64,000 bases of DNA, taken from Saccharopolyspora_C sp040643635 (lineage in GTDB: Bacteria > Actinomycetota > Actinomycetes > Mycobacteriales > Pseudonocardiaceae). The position numbers and the translations under genes are program-made. The notes beneath the pieces are model-generated. The model saw only the letters and a program-made list of their open reading frames with translations, had not been told where the DNA came from and ran no database searches. This document shows, one piece after another, positions 1 to 8,489 of this stretch. The stretch's first letter is position 1. Every line of letters begins with the position of its first letter. The DNA lies in contig NZ_JBEYUS010000023.1 in NCBI RefSeq assembly GCF_040643635.1, positions 16,109 through 80,108 on the forward strand. The letters are read 5' to 3'.

Positions 1-138
1 CTGGAAGCCGAGGTTGCGCACCAGCACCTCCCCCGGTCCCGGTTCGGGGACGTCGGTCTCGACGACGGTGAAGTCCTGCGCGGTGGGCAGGCCTGCGGGC
101 GGGGCGGCGAGGCGGACCTCGCGGGACGTGCGGGACAT
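1..138 (-). CDS. NADP-dependent MDR oxidoreductase, N-terminal part only
   Basis: Only the first 46 codons lie in the window; the gene runs off the left edge. An ATG preceded by a good ribosome site (GGGAGGAACC) opens a protein whose start resembles the medium-chain dehydrogenase/reductase family that includes prostaglandin reductase and curcumin reductase CurA. Visible features are VRLAAPPAGLPTAQDF followed by VPEPGPGEVLVRN, the usual first beta strands of the GroES-like domain. Members reduce double bonds of enones with NADPH in the cytosol. It is divergent from cobL across a 116-bp gap. The catalytic and nucleotide-binding parts are outside the window, so the subfamily is an inference. Confidence 0.7.
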   Translation of the reverse strand, partial: MSRTSREVRLAAPPAGLPTAQDFTVVETDVPEPGPGEVLVRNLGFQ

Positions 139-254
139 CGGGTTCCTCCCGGTCGTGGCTGGAGCGCGCGGACGCTAACCCCTGACCCGCGCGTCAAGGT
201 CAAGCGCGCGCACCTGATCGCGCTCGCCGCGGCCGCGCGTGGTGAGGTGGTGGG

Positions 255-1469
255 GTGAGCGAGCAGCGGGAACCGGTCGACGTGGTGGGCATCGGAGCGG
301 ACGGCTGGGACGGCCTGACCGAGGTGGCGCGGCAGCGGATCTCCGCCGCCGACGTCGTGTTCGGCAGCGGCCGCCAGCTGGACCTGCTGCCGCCGGGCAC
401 CGCGGAGCTCGTGGCCTGGCCGTCGCCGATGCTGCCCGCGCTGCCCGGCCTGTTCGAGGAGCACGCGGGCCGCGCGATCTGCGTGCTCGCCAGCGGCGAT
501 CCGATGTTCCACGGCATCGGCGCCACCCTGGCGCGGGTGCTGGGCGCGGAGCGGCTGCGGGTGCTGCCGCAGGTGTCGTCGGTGGCACTGGCCTGCGCCC
601 GGATGGGCTGGGCGCAGCAGGACGTGTCGGTGGTGAGCCTGGTGGGCAGGCACGCCGAACTGCTGCACCCGGAGATCCAGCCGGGTCGCCGGCTGGTGGT
701 GCTCAGCTCGGACGCGCAGACCCCGGCGCGGGTGGCGGCGCTGCTGGTGGCGCGCGGTTTCGGCGGTAGCTCGATGGCGGTGCTGGGCGATCTCGGCGGG
801 CCCGGCGAGTCGCGGGTGGCGGCGACGGCGGCGCGCTGGCCGCACCCGGACGTGGCGGCGCTGAACGTGATCGCCGTGCACTGCTCCCCCGACGACGACG
901 CGGAGCGCAGGCCCCGCACGCCCGGCCTGCCGGACGAGGCGTTCCAGCACGACGGGCAGCTGACGAAGCGGGACGTGCGCGCCCTCACCGTGTCCCGGCT
1001 GGCCCCGACGCCCGGTGAACTGCTGTGGGACGTGGGTGCGGGCGCCGGTAGCATCGCGATCGAGTGGATGCGCTGCGACCCGGCGAACCGCGCGATCGCC
1101 GTCGAGCACCGCGAAGACCGGGCGGCCCGCATCACGACGAACGCGATGACCCTCGGCGTGCCCGGCCTGGACGTGGTCGTCGGTGCCGCGCCCGACGCGC
1201 TGGACGACCTGGAAGCACCCGACGCGGTGTTCGTCGGCGGCGGCGCGACGGTCCCGGGAGTGCTGCAGCGGTGCTGGGACGCGCTGCGACCGGGCGGCAG
1301 GCTCGTGGTGAACGCGGTGACGATCGAATCGGAGGTCCTGGTGGCGGACTGGTACGCCCGCTGCGGCGGAGAGCTGGTGCGGATCGCGGCGGAGCACGCC
1401 TCCCCCGTGGGCGGGTTCACCGGCTGGCGGCCCGCGATGCGCATCACCCAGTGGACGGTGACGGCATGA
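255..1469 (+). CDS. cobL: Precorrin-6Y C5,15-methyltransferase (decarboxylating), CbiE-CbiT fusion
   Basis: A 404-residue enzyme of cobalamin corrin-ring synthesis. It methylates C5 and C15 of precorrin-6B and decarboxylates the C12 acetate to give precorrin-8. The N-terminal CbiE-type methylase domain has GIGADGW at 12-18 and ASGDPMFHGIG near 79-89. The C-terminal CbiT domain has the SAM-binding WDVGAGAGS near 257 and FVGGGA further on. Length matches classical CobL. The GTG start is the most upstream plausible one, and its ribosome site is weak. The stop overlaps the cobM start by 4 bp (ATGA), so the two are translationally coupled. A second, more divergent CbiET paralogue lies at 36577-37791; this copy has the canonical motifs. 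Confidence 0.93.
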   Translation: MSEQREPVDVVGIGADGWDGLTEVARQRISAADVVFGSGRQLDLLPPGTAELVAWPSPMLPALPGLFEEHAGRAICVLASGDPMFHGIGATLARVLGAERLRVLPQVSSVALACARMGWAQQDVSVVSLVGRHAELLHPEIQPGRRLVVLSSDAQTPARVAALLVARGFGGSSMAVLGDLGGPGESRVAATAARWPHPDVAALNVIAVHCSPDDDAERRPRTPGLPDEAFQHDGQLTKRDVRALTVSRLAPTPGELLWDVGAGAGSIAIEWMRCDPANRAIAVEHREDRAARITTNAMTLGVPGLDVVVGAAPDALDDLEAPDAVFVGGGATVPGVLQRCWDALRPGGRLVVNAVTIESEVLVADWYARCGGELVRIAAEHASPVGGFTGWRPAMRITQWTVTA

Positions 1470-2209
1470 CGGTGCACTTCATCGGCGCCGGTCCGGGTGC
1501 CGCCGACCTGATCACGGTGCGCGGCCGGGACGTGCTCGCCGCGTCCCCGGTGTGCCTGTACGCGGGCAGCCTGGTGCCGGTGGAGCTGCTGGAGCACTGC
1601 CCGGACGGCGCGCGGCTGGTGGACACCGCGAACCTGGACCTGGACGCGATCCTCGCCGAGCTCGTCGCCGCGCACGAGGCCGGGCTGGACGTGGCGCGGC
1701 TGCACTCCGGTGATCCGTCGGTGTTCAGCGCCGTCGCCGAGCAGATGCGCCGCCTGGACGCGGCCGGGGTGCCCTACGACGTGGTGCCCGGGGTGCCCGC
1801 GTTCGCGGCCGCGGCGGCCGCGTTGCGGCGCGAGTTCACCGTGCCGGGCGTCGGCCAGACCGTGGTGCTGACCCGCACGTCCGCGCAGGCGACGCCGATG
1901 CCCGTGGGCGAGGACCTGGCGACGCTGGGGCTCAGCCGGGCGACGATGGTGCTGCACCTGGCGGTGAACCGGATCGAGTCGCTGGTGGCGGAGCTGGTGC
2001 CGAACTACGGCGCGGACTGCCCGGTGGCGGTGGTGGCCGCGGCGAGCCGCGCCGACGAGGTGGTGCTGCGCGGGACGCTCGGCGACATCGCGGCGGCGGT
2101 GCGGGCGGCGGGGATCACCCGGACCGCGGTGGTGGTGGTCGGCGAGGTGCTGACGGCGTCGTCCTTCCCGGACAGCCACCTGTACTCGACGACGCGCTGC
2201 CGGAGTTGA
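1466..2209 (+). CDS. cobM: Precorrin-4 C11-methyltransferase (canonical copy)
   Basis: A 247-residue SAM-dependent uroporphyrin-type methylase that adds the C11 methyl group to precorrin-4, giving precorrin-5. GAGPGAADLITVRG sits at residues 7-20, HSGDPSVFSA near 77, and VVPGVPAFAAAAAAL around 107, followed by the TRTSAQATPMP segment typical of CobM/CbiF. Length fits the family. The ATG overlaps the cobL stop, so the two are one operon, yet they stand about 10 kb from the other early B12 genes (cbiD, cobK, cobIJ, cobH, cobG). A second, longer CobM is encoded at 37877-39457. The gene is followed by palindromic repeat copy A. Confidence 0.93.
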   Translation: MTVHFIGAGPGAADLITVRGRDVLAASPVCLYAGSLVPVELLEHCPDGARLVDTANLDLDAILAELVAAHEAGLDVARLHSGDPSVFSAVAEQMRRLDAAGVPYDVVPGVPAFAAAAAALRREFTVPGVGQTVVLTRTSAQATPMPVGEDLATLGLSRATMVLHLAVNRIESLVAELVPNYGADCPVAVVAAASRADEVVLRGTLGDIAAAVRAAGITRTAVVVVGEVLTASSFPDSHLYSTTRCRS

Positions 2210-2239
2210 GCTCTCTCGGCTCGTTCTGCGTGGTGATCG

Positions 2240-2452
2240 GGTGGCGGAACCTCAGCGGCTCCCTCGCTGCGGGATCGCTTTTCGCAGGTGGCTCCGCCAC
2301 ATGCGACAACGCTGTCCTCGCGAGGGGGCCGCTGAGAACCCGCTGCGGTGCCGGTTGCTCGGGTGGTCGCTGCTCATCGGCTTCGCCGCTGACAGGAAAC
2401 GGCCAAGACCCGCCGGGCAGGTTCGAAGACGGTCCGCGAGGTTCCGCCACCC
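2240..2452 (-). repeat. Dispersed palindromic element, copy A (with an extra half-element)
   Basis: Fills the convergent gap between cobM and the marR gene. It is the reverse orientation of copies B (41751-41905) and C (46874-47026). Two 17-nt arms, CTCAGCGGCTCCCTCGC (2251-2267) and GCGAGGGGGCCGCTGAG (2320-2336), pair with one mismatch around an inner GTGGC/GCCAC hairpin (about 2288-2300). The element ends with a hairpin form of GGCTTCGCCGCTGA near 2390. A further inverted end motif, GAGGTTCCGCCACC, lies at 2438-2451, as if a second element had inserted or been partly deleted. It carries no ORF, so it is either a MITE-like repeat or a structured 3' processing element. Confidence 0.8.
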
Positions 2453-2487
2453 CAGCACCGGGCAGCAGAAGCAGCGGGGACGGCCGC

Positions 2488-2991
2488 TCAGGTGCCGATG
2501 GCTTGTTCTTCGGCGGCGAGCGGGCAGGCGACGTCGGTGACGTTGCGTTCGAGGCGTTCCAGCACGCCGAGGGCCCCGGCCTGCTCGGCGGCGGTGAGCT
2601 CGCCGCAGGTGGCGCGTTCGAGCTCCTCCCACATCCGCTCCACCCGGTCGCGCAGCGCGAGCCCGGCGGCGGTGGGTTCGACGAGCACCGCGCGGCGGTC
2701 CTGCTCGCTGCGGGTGCGGCGCACGAATCCGGCGCGCTCCAGCCGCTGCACGGTGCGGGTCATGGTCGCGGAGTCGGAGCCGAGCACGGTGATCAGGTCG
2801 GTCTGCCGCTGCGCGCCGGTCTCCCACAGGTGCATCAGCAGCAGTTCCTGCCCGGGGTGCAGTCCGCAGCGGCGCAGCAGCTGACCGGCGAGCATCCGGT
2901 GCACCCGGGCGAGCCGGAAGATCGCGTAGCTGAGCGGCCCCGCGTCGGAGCACGGCGGCGCTGCTGCGGGTTCCGCGCGGCACGGGTCCAC
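2488..2991 (-). CDS. MarR-family transcriptional regulator
   Basis: A 167-residue winged-helix regulator. The GTG start at 2991 is chosen because AAGGAGG lies just upstream; the frame remains open further 5' but without a ribosome site. The core runs from SYAIFRLARVHRM through QELLLMHLWETG, QTDLITVLGSDSATMTRTVQRLERAGFVRR and the wing DRRAVLVEPTAAG, the usual MarR DNA-binding order. It is divergent from an old-yellow-enzyme gene, and a perfect palindrome (3124-3143) sits in between, so it probably represses that gene and itself in response to an electrophile or oxidant. The ligand is not evident. Confidence 0.9.
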   Translation of the reverse strand: MDPCRAEPAAAPPCSDAGPLSYAIFRLARVHRMLAGQLLRRCGLHPGQELLLMHLWETGAQRQTDLITVLGSDSATMTRTVQRLERAGFVRRTRSEQDRRAVLVEPTAAGLALRDRVERMWEELERATCGELTAAEQAGALGVLERLERNVTDVACPLAAEEQAIGT

Positions 2992-3123
2992 CGGTTCCTC
3001 CTTCTTCCGGACGGCTGATCGGGCAGTGAATCGAACTGTCCACCTTAACCCACGAAGCCGCACACAGACCGGGAGATGTGACCAGCACTGCACATCCGCC
3101 CTCGCGGGAAGCTTTCGGCGCAA

Positions 3124-3143
3124 TTACCTGTTCGGACAGGTAA
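3124..3143. promoter_or_regulatory. Palindromic operator between marR and old yellow enzyme
   Basis: TTACCTGT-TCGG-ACAGGTAA is a perfect 8-bp inverted repeat with a 4-bp centre, about 30 bp upstream of the OYE start and 130 bp upstream of marR. Its size and position fit a MarR dimer site controlling the OYE promoter. The assignment is inference from symmetry and context. Confidence 0.65.
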
Positions 3144-3173
3144 ATCACCGTCCGCAACCCGGGAGCGATCCGC

Positions 3174-4238
3174 ATGAGCACCGCATTCGACCCGCTGGAC
3201 CTGGCCGGAACCCGCCTGCGCAACCGCATCGCGATGGCCCCCATGACGCGCAGCCGCGCCGCGGGAACCCTGCCCGACGAGGCCACCACCACCTACTACC
3301 GGCAGCGCGCCACCGCCGGGCTGATCATCACCGAGGGGGTGCAGCCCTCCGAGCAGGGCCAGGGCTACCCGAACACTCCTGGCCTGCACAGCGATGCGCA
3401 GATCGCCGCGTGGCGGAAGGTCACCGACGCGGTGCACGCCGAGGGCGGCGCGATCTTCGCCCAGCTGATGCACGCCGGCCGGATCAGCCACCCGAGCGCG
3501 CTGCCGCCGGGCAGGCTCCCGGTCGCGCCGTCCGCGGTCCGCGCCGCCGGGCAGATCTTCACCGCCACCGGCATGCAGGACCTGGTGACGCCGGTGGAGC
3601 TCACCGAGGACGGCATCGCCGAGGTCGTCGCCGAGTTCGCCACCGCCGCCCGCAACGCGGTCGAGGCCGGGTTCGACGGCGTGGAGCTGCACGGCGCCAA
3701 CGGCTACCTGCTGCACCAGTTCCTGGCGGACGGGGTGAACCTGCGCACCGACGGCTGGGGCGGTTCGGTCGCCGGCCGGATCCGGCTCGTCGTCGAGGTC
3801 GCCCGGGCCGCGGCGGCGGAGATCGGCGGGCGCCGCGTCGGGCTGCGGCTGTCCCCCGGGACCGGCACGAACGACACCGCCGAGCACGCGGTGGACGAGA
3901 CCTACTCGGCGCTGGTGGACGCGCTCAACCCGCTCGGCCTCGCCTACCTGCACGTGCTGGAGGGTCCGGACCGGGAGCGGACGCTGCGGCTGCGGGACCG
4001 GTTCGACGGCGCGTTCCTGCTCAACCCGCACACCCCGGGCCGCCCGACGGGGCCGGAGGACCTGGCGCTGGTGGCGGACGGGACGGCCGATGCGCTGACC
4101 TTCGGTTCGCTGTTCCTCTCGAACCCGGACCTGCCCGCGAGGCTGGCCGCGGGCGGACCGTTCAACGCCCCCGACGCGGCGACCTTCTACGGCGGCGGCG
4201 AGCAGGGCTACACCGACTACCCCGCGCTGGCGGCCTGA
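3174..4238 (+). CDS. Alkene reductase, old yellow enzyme family (FMN)
   Basis: A 354-residue NADH:flavin oxidoreductase of the NemA/OYE type. It binds FMN and reduces activated C=C bonds or nitro compounds in the cytosol. The N-terminus has LAGTRLRNRIAMAPMTRSRA, the family FMN-site start. GRISHPSALP, then the substrate His/Asn pair in ELHGANGYLLHQFL (about 175-188), DGWGGSVAGRIRL and RLSPGTGTND follow. The C-terminal FMN phosphate region is DALTFGSLFLSNPDLP. Full length. It is divergent from marR and 19 bp upstream of a deazaflavin-dependent oxidoreductase, suggesting a small electrophile or redox-stress operon. Confidence 0.92.
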   Translation: MSTAFDPLDLAGTRLRNRIAMAPMTRSRAAGTLPDEATTTYYRQRATAGLIITEGVQPSEQGQGYPNTPGLHSDAQIAAWRKVTDAVHAEGGAIFAQLMHAGRISHPSALPPGRLPVAPSAVRAAGQIFTATGMQDLVTPVELTEDGIAEVVAEFATAARNAVEAGFDGVELHGANGYLLHQFLADGVNLRTDGWGGSVAGRIRLVVEVARAAAAEIGGRRVGLRLSPGTGTNDTAEHAVDETYSALVDALNPLGLAYLHVLEGPDRERTLRLRDRFDGAFLLNPHTPGRPTGPEDLALVADGTADALTFGSLFLSNPDLPARLAAGGPFNAPDAATFYGGGEQGYTDYPALAA

Positions 4239-4257
4239 TCCGAAAGGAGTGTCCACA

Positions 4258-4698
4258 ATGGACGGAAATGCGGTCACGGCCGAATGGGCCGAGCGGTTCA
4301 ACACCCCGGTCATCGAGGAGTTCCGCGCGACCGGTGGGAAGGTCGGCGGCGACTTCGCGGGCCTGCCGATCCTGCTGCTGCACAACAGGGGCGCCCGCAG
4401 CGGCGCCACCCGCATCAACCCGATGGCGTACCTGGAGCGCGAGGGCCGCTACCTCGTGTTCGCCTCCAAGGCCGGGGCGGACACCCATCCCGCCTGGTAC
4501 CACAACCTGAAGGCGAATCCGGACGCGGTGATCGAGGTCGGCACCGAGCGGCTGGAGGTCCGCGCCGAGGAGATCACCGGCGCCGAGCGGGCCGAGCTCT
4601 TCACCGAGGTGGTCGCGGCGTTCCCGATCATGGCCGAGTACCAGCGCGGCACCCGGCGGACCATCCCGCTGATGGCGCTCACGCCCGCCGGGGACTGA
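4258..4698 (+). CDS. Ddn-like F420-dependent (nitroreductase/DUF385) oxidoreductase
   Basis: A 146-residue split-barrel protein of the deazaflavin-dependent nitroreductase family (Ddn, PF04075). The ATG is chosen because AAAGGAG lies 8 nt upstream. Characteristic stretches are NTPVIEEFRATGGKVGG, LLLHNRGARSGATRINPMAYL, GRYLVFASKAGADTHPAWYHN and the closing AEYQRGTRRTIPLMAL. Family members use reduced F420 to reduce quinones or enones, or act without a known substrate. It probably shares the OYE transcript. A second paralogue of identical length is at 8490-8930. Confidence 0.88.
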   Translation: MDGNAVTAEWAERFNTPVIEEFRATGGKVGGDFAGLPILLLHNRGARSGATRINPMAYLEREGRYLVFASKAGADTHPAWYHNLKANPDAVIEVGTERLEVRAEEITGAERAELFTEVVAAFPIMAEYQRGTRRTIPLMALTPAGD

Positions 4699-4713
4699 GG
4701 GGCCGGGTGGGCT

Positions 4714-4742
4714 CCCCTCCGCGCGATCGGGGGGCGGAGGGG
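4714..4742 (+). terminator. Hairpin after the OYE-ddn operon
   Basis: CCCCTCCGC and GCGGAGGGG pair perfectly over 9 bp around an 11-nt loop, 15 bp after the Ddn stop. There is no U-tract, as is common for actinomycete terminators. Confidence 0.55.
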
Positions 4743-4809
4743 CGTCCACCGCGGCACCGGGCCCGCGCGCGGCGAGGTCGCCCGGCGGCCGGGCCGTAGA
4801 CTGCCCGTC

Positions 4810-5424
4810 ATGGGTGAGCGGCTTTCCACGCGGGAGATCTCGAGGCGAGCGGTCCGCCAGAAGATCGAGGACGTCGCGATGGAGCTGTTCCTCGCGAAGG
4901 GTTTCGACGCCACGACCGTCGACCAGATCGCCGCCGAAGCCGGCATCTCCGCGCGCAGCTTCTTCCGCTACTTCCCCACCAAGGAGGACGTCGTCATCGG
5001 CGATCCGCGGGAGTTCGGGGTCGTGCTGCGGGACGCGCTGGAGACCCGGCCCGCGGCGGAGGACGCGACGACGGCGGTGCGCGGCGCGCTCGACGACTTC
5101 GTCGGCGTGGTGGTGGCCAATCCGGCCGCGCTGGGCATCTCGACGATCATGCTGAACACCTCGGCGCTGTGGGCGAAGCACCTGGAGAAGCAGCGGGTGT
5201 GGGTGGAGCTGCTGCAGCCGGAGGTGCTGCGGCGGCTGCGCGGCGCGCCGCACCCGGAACTGCTGGCCCCGGCGATCCTGGAGTCGGCGCTGGCGACGTT
5301 CCACGCGGTGCTGATGCACTGGGCGGCCCACGACGGCGTCGACGACCTGCACGAACTGTTCCGGCTCGCCTCGGAGGCGACCACCGGCACCCCACCGTCA
5401 GGTGACAGTCGCCGCCACAGTTGA
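4810..5424 (+). CDS. TetR-family transcriptional regulator
   Basis: A 204-residue one-component regulator. The helix-turn-helix region is typical: VRQKIEDVAMELFLAKGFDATTVDQIA, then AGISARSFFRYFPTKEDVV (residues about 17-60). A variable ligand-binding half follows, with a C-terminal domain of the TetR_C_17 style. A TAGACT hexamer 8 nt before the ATG and no ribosome site suggest a leaderless transcript. It lies 56 bp upstream of an SDR gene in the same direction, with symmetric and direct-repeat motifs in between, so it probably controls that gene. The ligand is unknown. Confidence 0.9.
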   Translation: MGERLSTREISRRAVRQKIEDVAMELFLAKGFDATTVDQIAAEAGISARSFFRYFPTKEDVVIGDPREFGVVLRDALETRPAAEDATTAVRGALDDFVGVVVANPAALGISTIMLNTSALWAKHLEKQRVWVELLQPEVLRRLRGAPHPELLAPAILESALATFHAVLMHWAAHDGVDDLHELFRLASEATTGTPPSGDSRRHS

Positions 5425-5471
5425 CAGCGACTGACAGTTTTGACATACACTGCCAAGGACACCACTTGGCA
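5403..5471. promoter_or_regulatory. Likely TetR operator region upstream of the SDR gene
   Basis: Four direct TGACA repeats begin at 5403, 5422, 5432 and 5441. They are followed by TGCCAAG-GACACCA-CTTGGCA (5451-5471), a perfect 7-bp inverted repeat that ends at the SDR ribosome site (AGGAG). The region overlaps the 3' end of tetR. Binding here would block SDR initiation; the identity of the binding protein is inferred. Confidence 0.5.
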
Positions 5472-5480
5472 GGAGTTCCC

Positions 5481-6419
5481 ATGTCCCTCATCACCACTCC
5501 CTTCGGCGCGAGCAGCACCGCGGACGAGGTCGCGGCGGGCCACGACCTGACCGGCAAGCGCGCGGTCGTCACCGGCGGCGCCTCCGGGATCGGCGTCGAA
5601 ACGGCCCGCACCCTGGCCCGCGCGGGTGCCGAGGTCACCATCGGCGTCCGCGACCCGGCCGCCGGCCGCGCCGCCGCGGAGGACATCGCCACCACCACCG
5701 GCGCCGAGGTCCGGGTCGCCGAGCTGGACCTCGTCGACCTCGCCGGCGTGCGCAGGTTCGCCGCGGACTGGACCGGCCCGCTGCACCTGCTGGTGAACAA
5801 CGCCGGGGTGATGGCCGTGCCGGAGCTGCGGCGCACCCGGGAAGGCTGGGAGCAGCAGTTCGCCACCAACCACCTCGGCCACTTCGCGCTGGCGACCGGC
5901 CTGCACCGGGCGCTCGCGGCGGCCGGGGGCGCGCGGCTCGTCGCGGTGTCCTCCAGCGGGCACCACGCCTCGCCGGTCGTGTTCGACGACCTGCACTACG
6001 AGCACCGGCCCTACGACCCGTGGAGCGCGTACGGCCAGTCGAAGACCGCGAACGCGCTGTTCGCGGTGGCGGCCACCCGGCGCTGGAGCGGCGACGGCGT
6101 CCACGCGAACTCGCTGATGCCCGGCGGGATCATGACGAACCTGCAGCGCCACATCCCCGCCGACACCCGGGCCGAGTGGTCCCAGGTCCCGACGCTGAAG
6201 ACCCCGCAGCAGGGCGCGGCCACCACGATGACCGCCGCGCTCGCCCCCGAATTCGCGGGCGTCGGCGGCAAGTACCTGGAGGACTGCGCCGAATCCCCGG
6301 TCATCGCCGACGACGCCGAGACCACCGCGGTGCGCGGCGGCGTCCGACGCTGGGCGCTGGACCCGGAGTCAGCCGAACGGCTCTGGGAGGCCTCCCGGCG
6401 GCTGCTCGACGAAGTGTGA
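5481..6419 (+). CDS. Short-chain dehydrogenase/reductase
   Basis: A 312-residue classical-type SDR with an extended N- and C-terminus, like the WW-oxidoreductase/retinol dehydrogenase-like group. The nucleotide site TGGASGIG lies near 36-43, with NNAGVMAVP, SSSGHHASP and the catalytic YGQSK further on. Its substrate is unknown; members oxidise or reduce alcohols/ketones with NAD(P). The ATG has AGGAG 6 nt upstream. It follows a TetR gene with operator-like repeats in the gap and is followed by a strong hairpin, so it forms a one-gene unit under that regulator. Confidence 0.9.
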   Translation: MSLITTPFGASSTADEVAAGHDLTGKRAVVTGGASGIGVETARTLARAGAEVTIGVRDPAAGRAAAEDIATTTGAEVRVAELDLVDLAGVRRFAADWTGPLHLLVNNAGVMAVPELRRTREGWEQQFATNHLGHFALATGLHRALAAAGGARLVAVSSSGHHASPVVFDDLHYEHRPYDPWSAYGQSKTANALFAVAATRRWSGDGVHANSLMPGGIMTNLQRHIPADTRAEWSQVPTLKTPQQGAATTMTAALAPEFAGVGGKYLEDCAESPVIADDAETTAVRGGVRRWALDPESAERLWEASRRLLDEV

Positions 6420-6425
6420 TCCGCA

Positions 6426-6456
6426 CCGGGCGCCCGCTCCCCGGAACGGCGCCCGG
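6426..6456 (+). terminator. Hairpin after the SDR gene
   Basis: CCGGGCGCC and GGCGCCCGG form a perfect 9-bp stem with a 13-nt loop, starting 7 bp after the stop. Confidence 0.5.
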
Positions 6457-6559
6457 CGTGACCCGGGTCACGGCACCGCGGTGTTGAGCATGCCGCTGCG
6501 GCCGGGTGTCTGCTCCTCCCAGACGCGATCACCGCACCGCACCCGCCTGGGAGGAACCC

Positions 6560-8263
6560 ATGAAGAGAACTCGCGCGGCCGTCGGCGCAGCCTCCGCGCT
6601 CGCCGCGGCCCTCGCCCTGACCGGAGCCGCCGCCTCCGCGGCGGGCACCGCCTCGGTCGCCACCGCCGAAGAACCCGTCACCCACGAGCAGAACGACCGC
6701 GTGCCCGAAGGCGCGGCCTGGACGCAGCACTACTTCCCGTCCGCGGACGACTCCGGCACCGAGCTGCACGCCGACGTGCTGCTGCCGGACGGGCTCGCGC
6801 CGGGCGAGCAGGTGCCGGTGATCCTCTCCGCCGGGCCGTACTTCGGGCACTCCGGGCAGCTCACCGACGAGGGCTTCGAGCACACCGGGCCTTCCGGCCG
6901 GTTCGACGAGTTCATCGAGGGCACGAACCTGTTCGAGCGCGGCTACGCGTTCGTGCGGGTGGACACCCGCGGGTTCGGCGGCTCCACCGGCTGCCTCGAC
7001 TTCGCGGGCCCCGGCGAGCAGGCGGACGTCCGCGCGGCGATCGACTGGGCGGCGAGCCGACCGTGGTCCACCGGATCGGTCGGCATGTACGGCAAGTCCT
7101 ACGACGCGATCACCGGTCTGATCGGCAACGACCTGGACCAGGACGCGCTGAAGGCCGTCATCGCGCAGGAACCGATCTGGGACCCGTACCGCAACATCCA
7201 CTCCAACGGGGTGCCGCGCACGACCGCCGTCAACGTGGCGAGCACCTACAACGGGCTGGCGGTGCTGCCGCAGCTGCCCGACGACGACCCGCACTACCGG
7301 GCGAACTCCGAGTACGAGCAGGCGCACCCGGAGTGCCTCATCGACAACCAGGCCGGTTACCTCAACGGCAACCCGGACTCCGAGTACTGGCGGGCTCGCG
7401 ATCTGCCGGAACTCGCGAAGGGCACCGACACCCCGCTGTTCATCACCCAGGGCCTGCTGGAGTGGAACACCGAACCGGAGGCGATGCAGGAATTCCTCGA
7501 CAACCACGAGGGTCCGGAACGCGGCTGGATCGGGCCGTGGGACCACGTCCGCGGCGACGAGCGGACCGCGGACGGGCGGTTGGCGATGGGCCGCGACGGC
7601 TGGTTCGAGGAGGCCATGTCCTTCTACGACGAGCACCTCAAGGGCATCGCCCCGCCGGTCCGCCACCCGGCCTTCGCCGTGCAGGACGGCACCGGGACCT
7701 GGCGCGGGCAGGACAGCTGGCCGATCTCCGACCGCCCCGCGACGGTCGAGCTCACCGGCGGGTCCTACCTGGACGACGGCGGTGACGACGGACCCACCGG
7801 CGGCATCGTCGAACGGTCCGAGCCGGTCGCGCGGGACACCCGGATCACCGGGACGCCGCGGATCGCGCTGGACACCGCGGGCCGCGGGAACGTCATGGTG
7901 CAGCTGCACGACGTCGCCCCGGACGGCACGGCGGTGATGTTCGACGAGCAGGTCGCGGTGCTGCGCTCCGGGACCACCGAGTTCGACCTCAAGTCGACGG
8001 ACTGGACGCTGCCCGCCGGGCACTCGCTGGCCGTGGAGATCGGCACCGTCGAACCCGGCGGCGTCCAGACCCCGTTCCGGGACTGGATCGACACGCCGTC
8101 GCGGGAGACCGTGCAGGTGCACGGTGCGCGGCTCGACCTCGCGCTGGACGATCCGGCCGACGACGTCGAGGTTCCGGGCGAGCGGGCGCCGTACCTGGAC
8201 CTTTACCTCGCGATGTTCACCGCGCCGCTGCCGCAGGCCGAGCCGACGTTCACCCTGCCCTGA
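6560..8263 (+). CDS. Secreted CocE/NonD-family (X-Pro dipeptidyl-peptidase-like) hydrolase
   Basis: A 567-residue exported serine hydrolase. The ATG (ribosome site GGGAGGAA) opens a Sec signal peptide with MKRTR, a long Ala/Leu core and an Ala-rich cleavage zone near residue 30. The alpha/beta-hydrolase part shows RVDTRGFGGSTG, the nucleophile elbow MYGKSYDAITG (Ser about 187), and a candidate catalytic His in GPWDHVRGDE. A C-terminal jelly-roll domain as in PepX_C follows (ITGTPRIALDT onward). Family members cleave Xaa-Pro peptides, cocaine-like esters or beta-lactam side chains. It stands alone between two hairpins; the substrate cannot be told. Confidence 0.88.
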   Translation: MKRTRAAVGAASALAAALALTGAAASAAGTASVATAEEPVTHEQNDRVPEGAAWTQHYFPSADDSGTELHADVLLPDGLAPGEQVPVILSAGPYFGHSGQLTDEGFEHTGPSGRFDEFIEGTNLFERGYAFVRVDTRGFGGSTGCLDFAGPGEQADVRAAIDWAASRPWSTGSVGMYGKSYDAITGLIGNDLDQDALKAVIAQEPIWDPYRNIHSNGVPRTTAVNVASTYNGLAVLPQLPDDDPHYRANSEYEQAHPECLIDNQAGYLNGNPDSEYWRARDLPELAKGTDTPLFITQGLLEWNTEPEAMQEFLDNHEGPERGWIGPWDHVRGDERTADGRLAMGRDGWFEEAMSFYDEHLKGIAPPVRHPAFAVQDGTGTWRGQDSWPISDRPATVELTGGSYLDDGGDDGPTGGIVERSEPVARDTRITGTPRIALDTAGRGNVMVQLHDVAPDGTAVMFDEQVAVLRSGTTEFDLKSTDWTLPAGHSLAVEIGTVEPGGVQTPFRDWIDTPSRETVQVHGARLDLALDDPADDVEVPGERAPYLDLYLAMFTAPLPQAEPTFTLP

Positions 8264-8271
8264 TCCACTCC

Positions 8272-8309
8272 CCGTCGGTCCCGCTCCTCGGATGGGGCGG
8301 GACCGACGG
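8272..8309 (+). terminator. Strong hairpin after the CocE-type gene
   Basis: CCGTCGGTCCCGC (8272-8284) and GCGGGACCGACGG (8297-8309) form a perfect 13-bp stem with a 12-nt loop, 8 bp after the stop. Confidence 0.7.
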
Positions 8310-8489
8310 ACGTCCGCATCGCGGGAAGTCGCAGCAGTGCCCCCGCACGAGTTCCTCGACCGCACGCCGGTCGGGGACTGTCGAGTTCCCACCGGCGAGT
8401 TCCCTCCGGCCGCCCGGTTCCTTATCGTGATCATGATGTCCGCGGCGGCGGACGCGGCCACCCACCGCGCAGGGAGAGGAACACGTCCA

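Noticed and set aside
2210..2487. Small ORFs inside palindromic repeat A
   Set aside because: They arise from the inverted repeat itself, are not shared between copies and have no ribosome sites.
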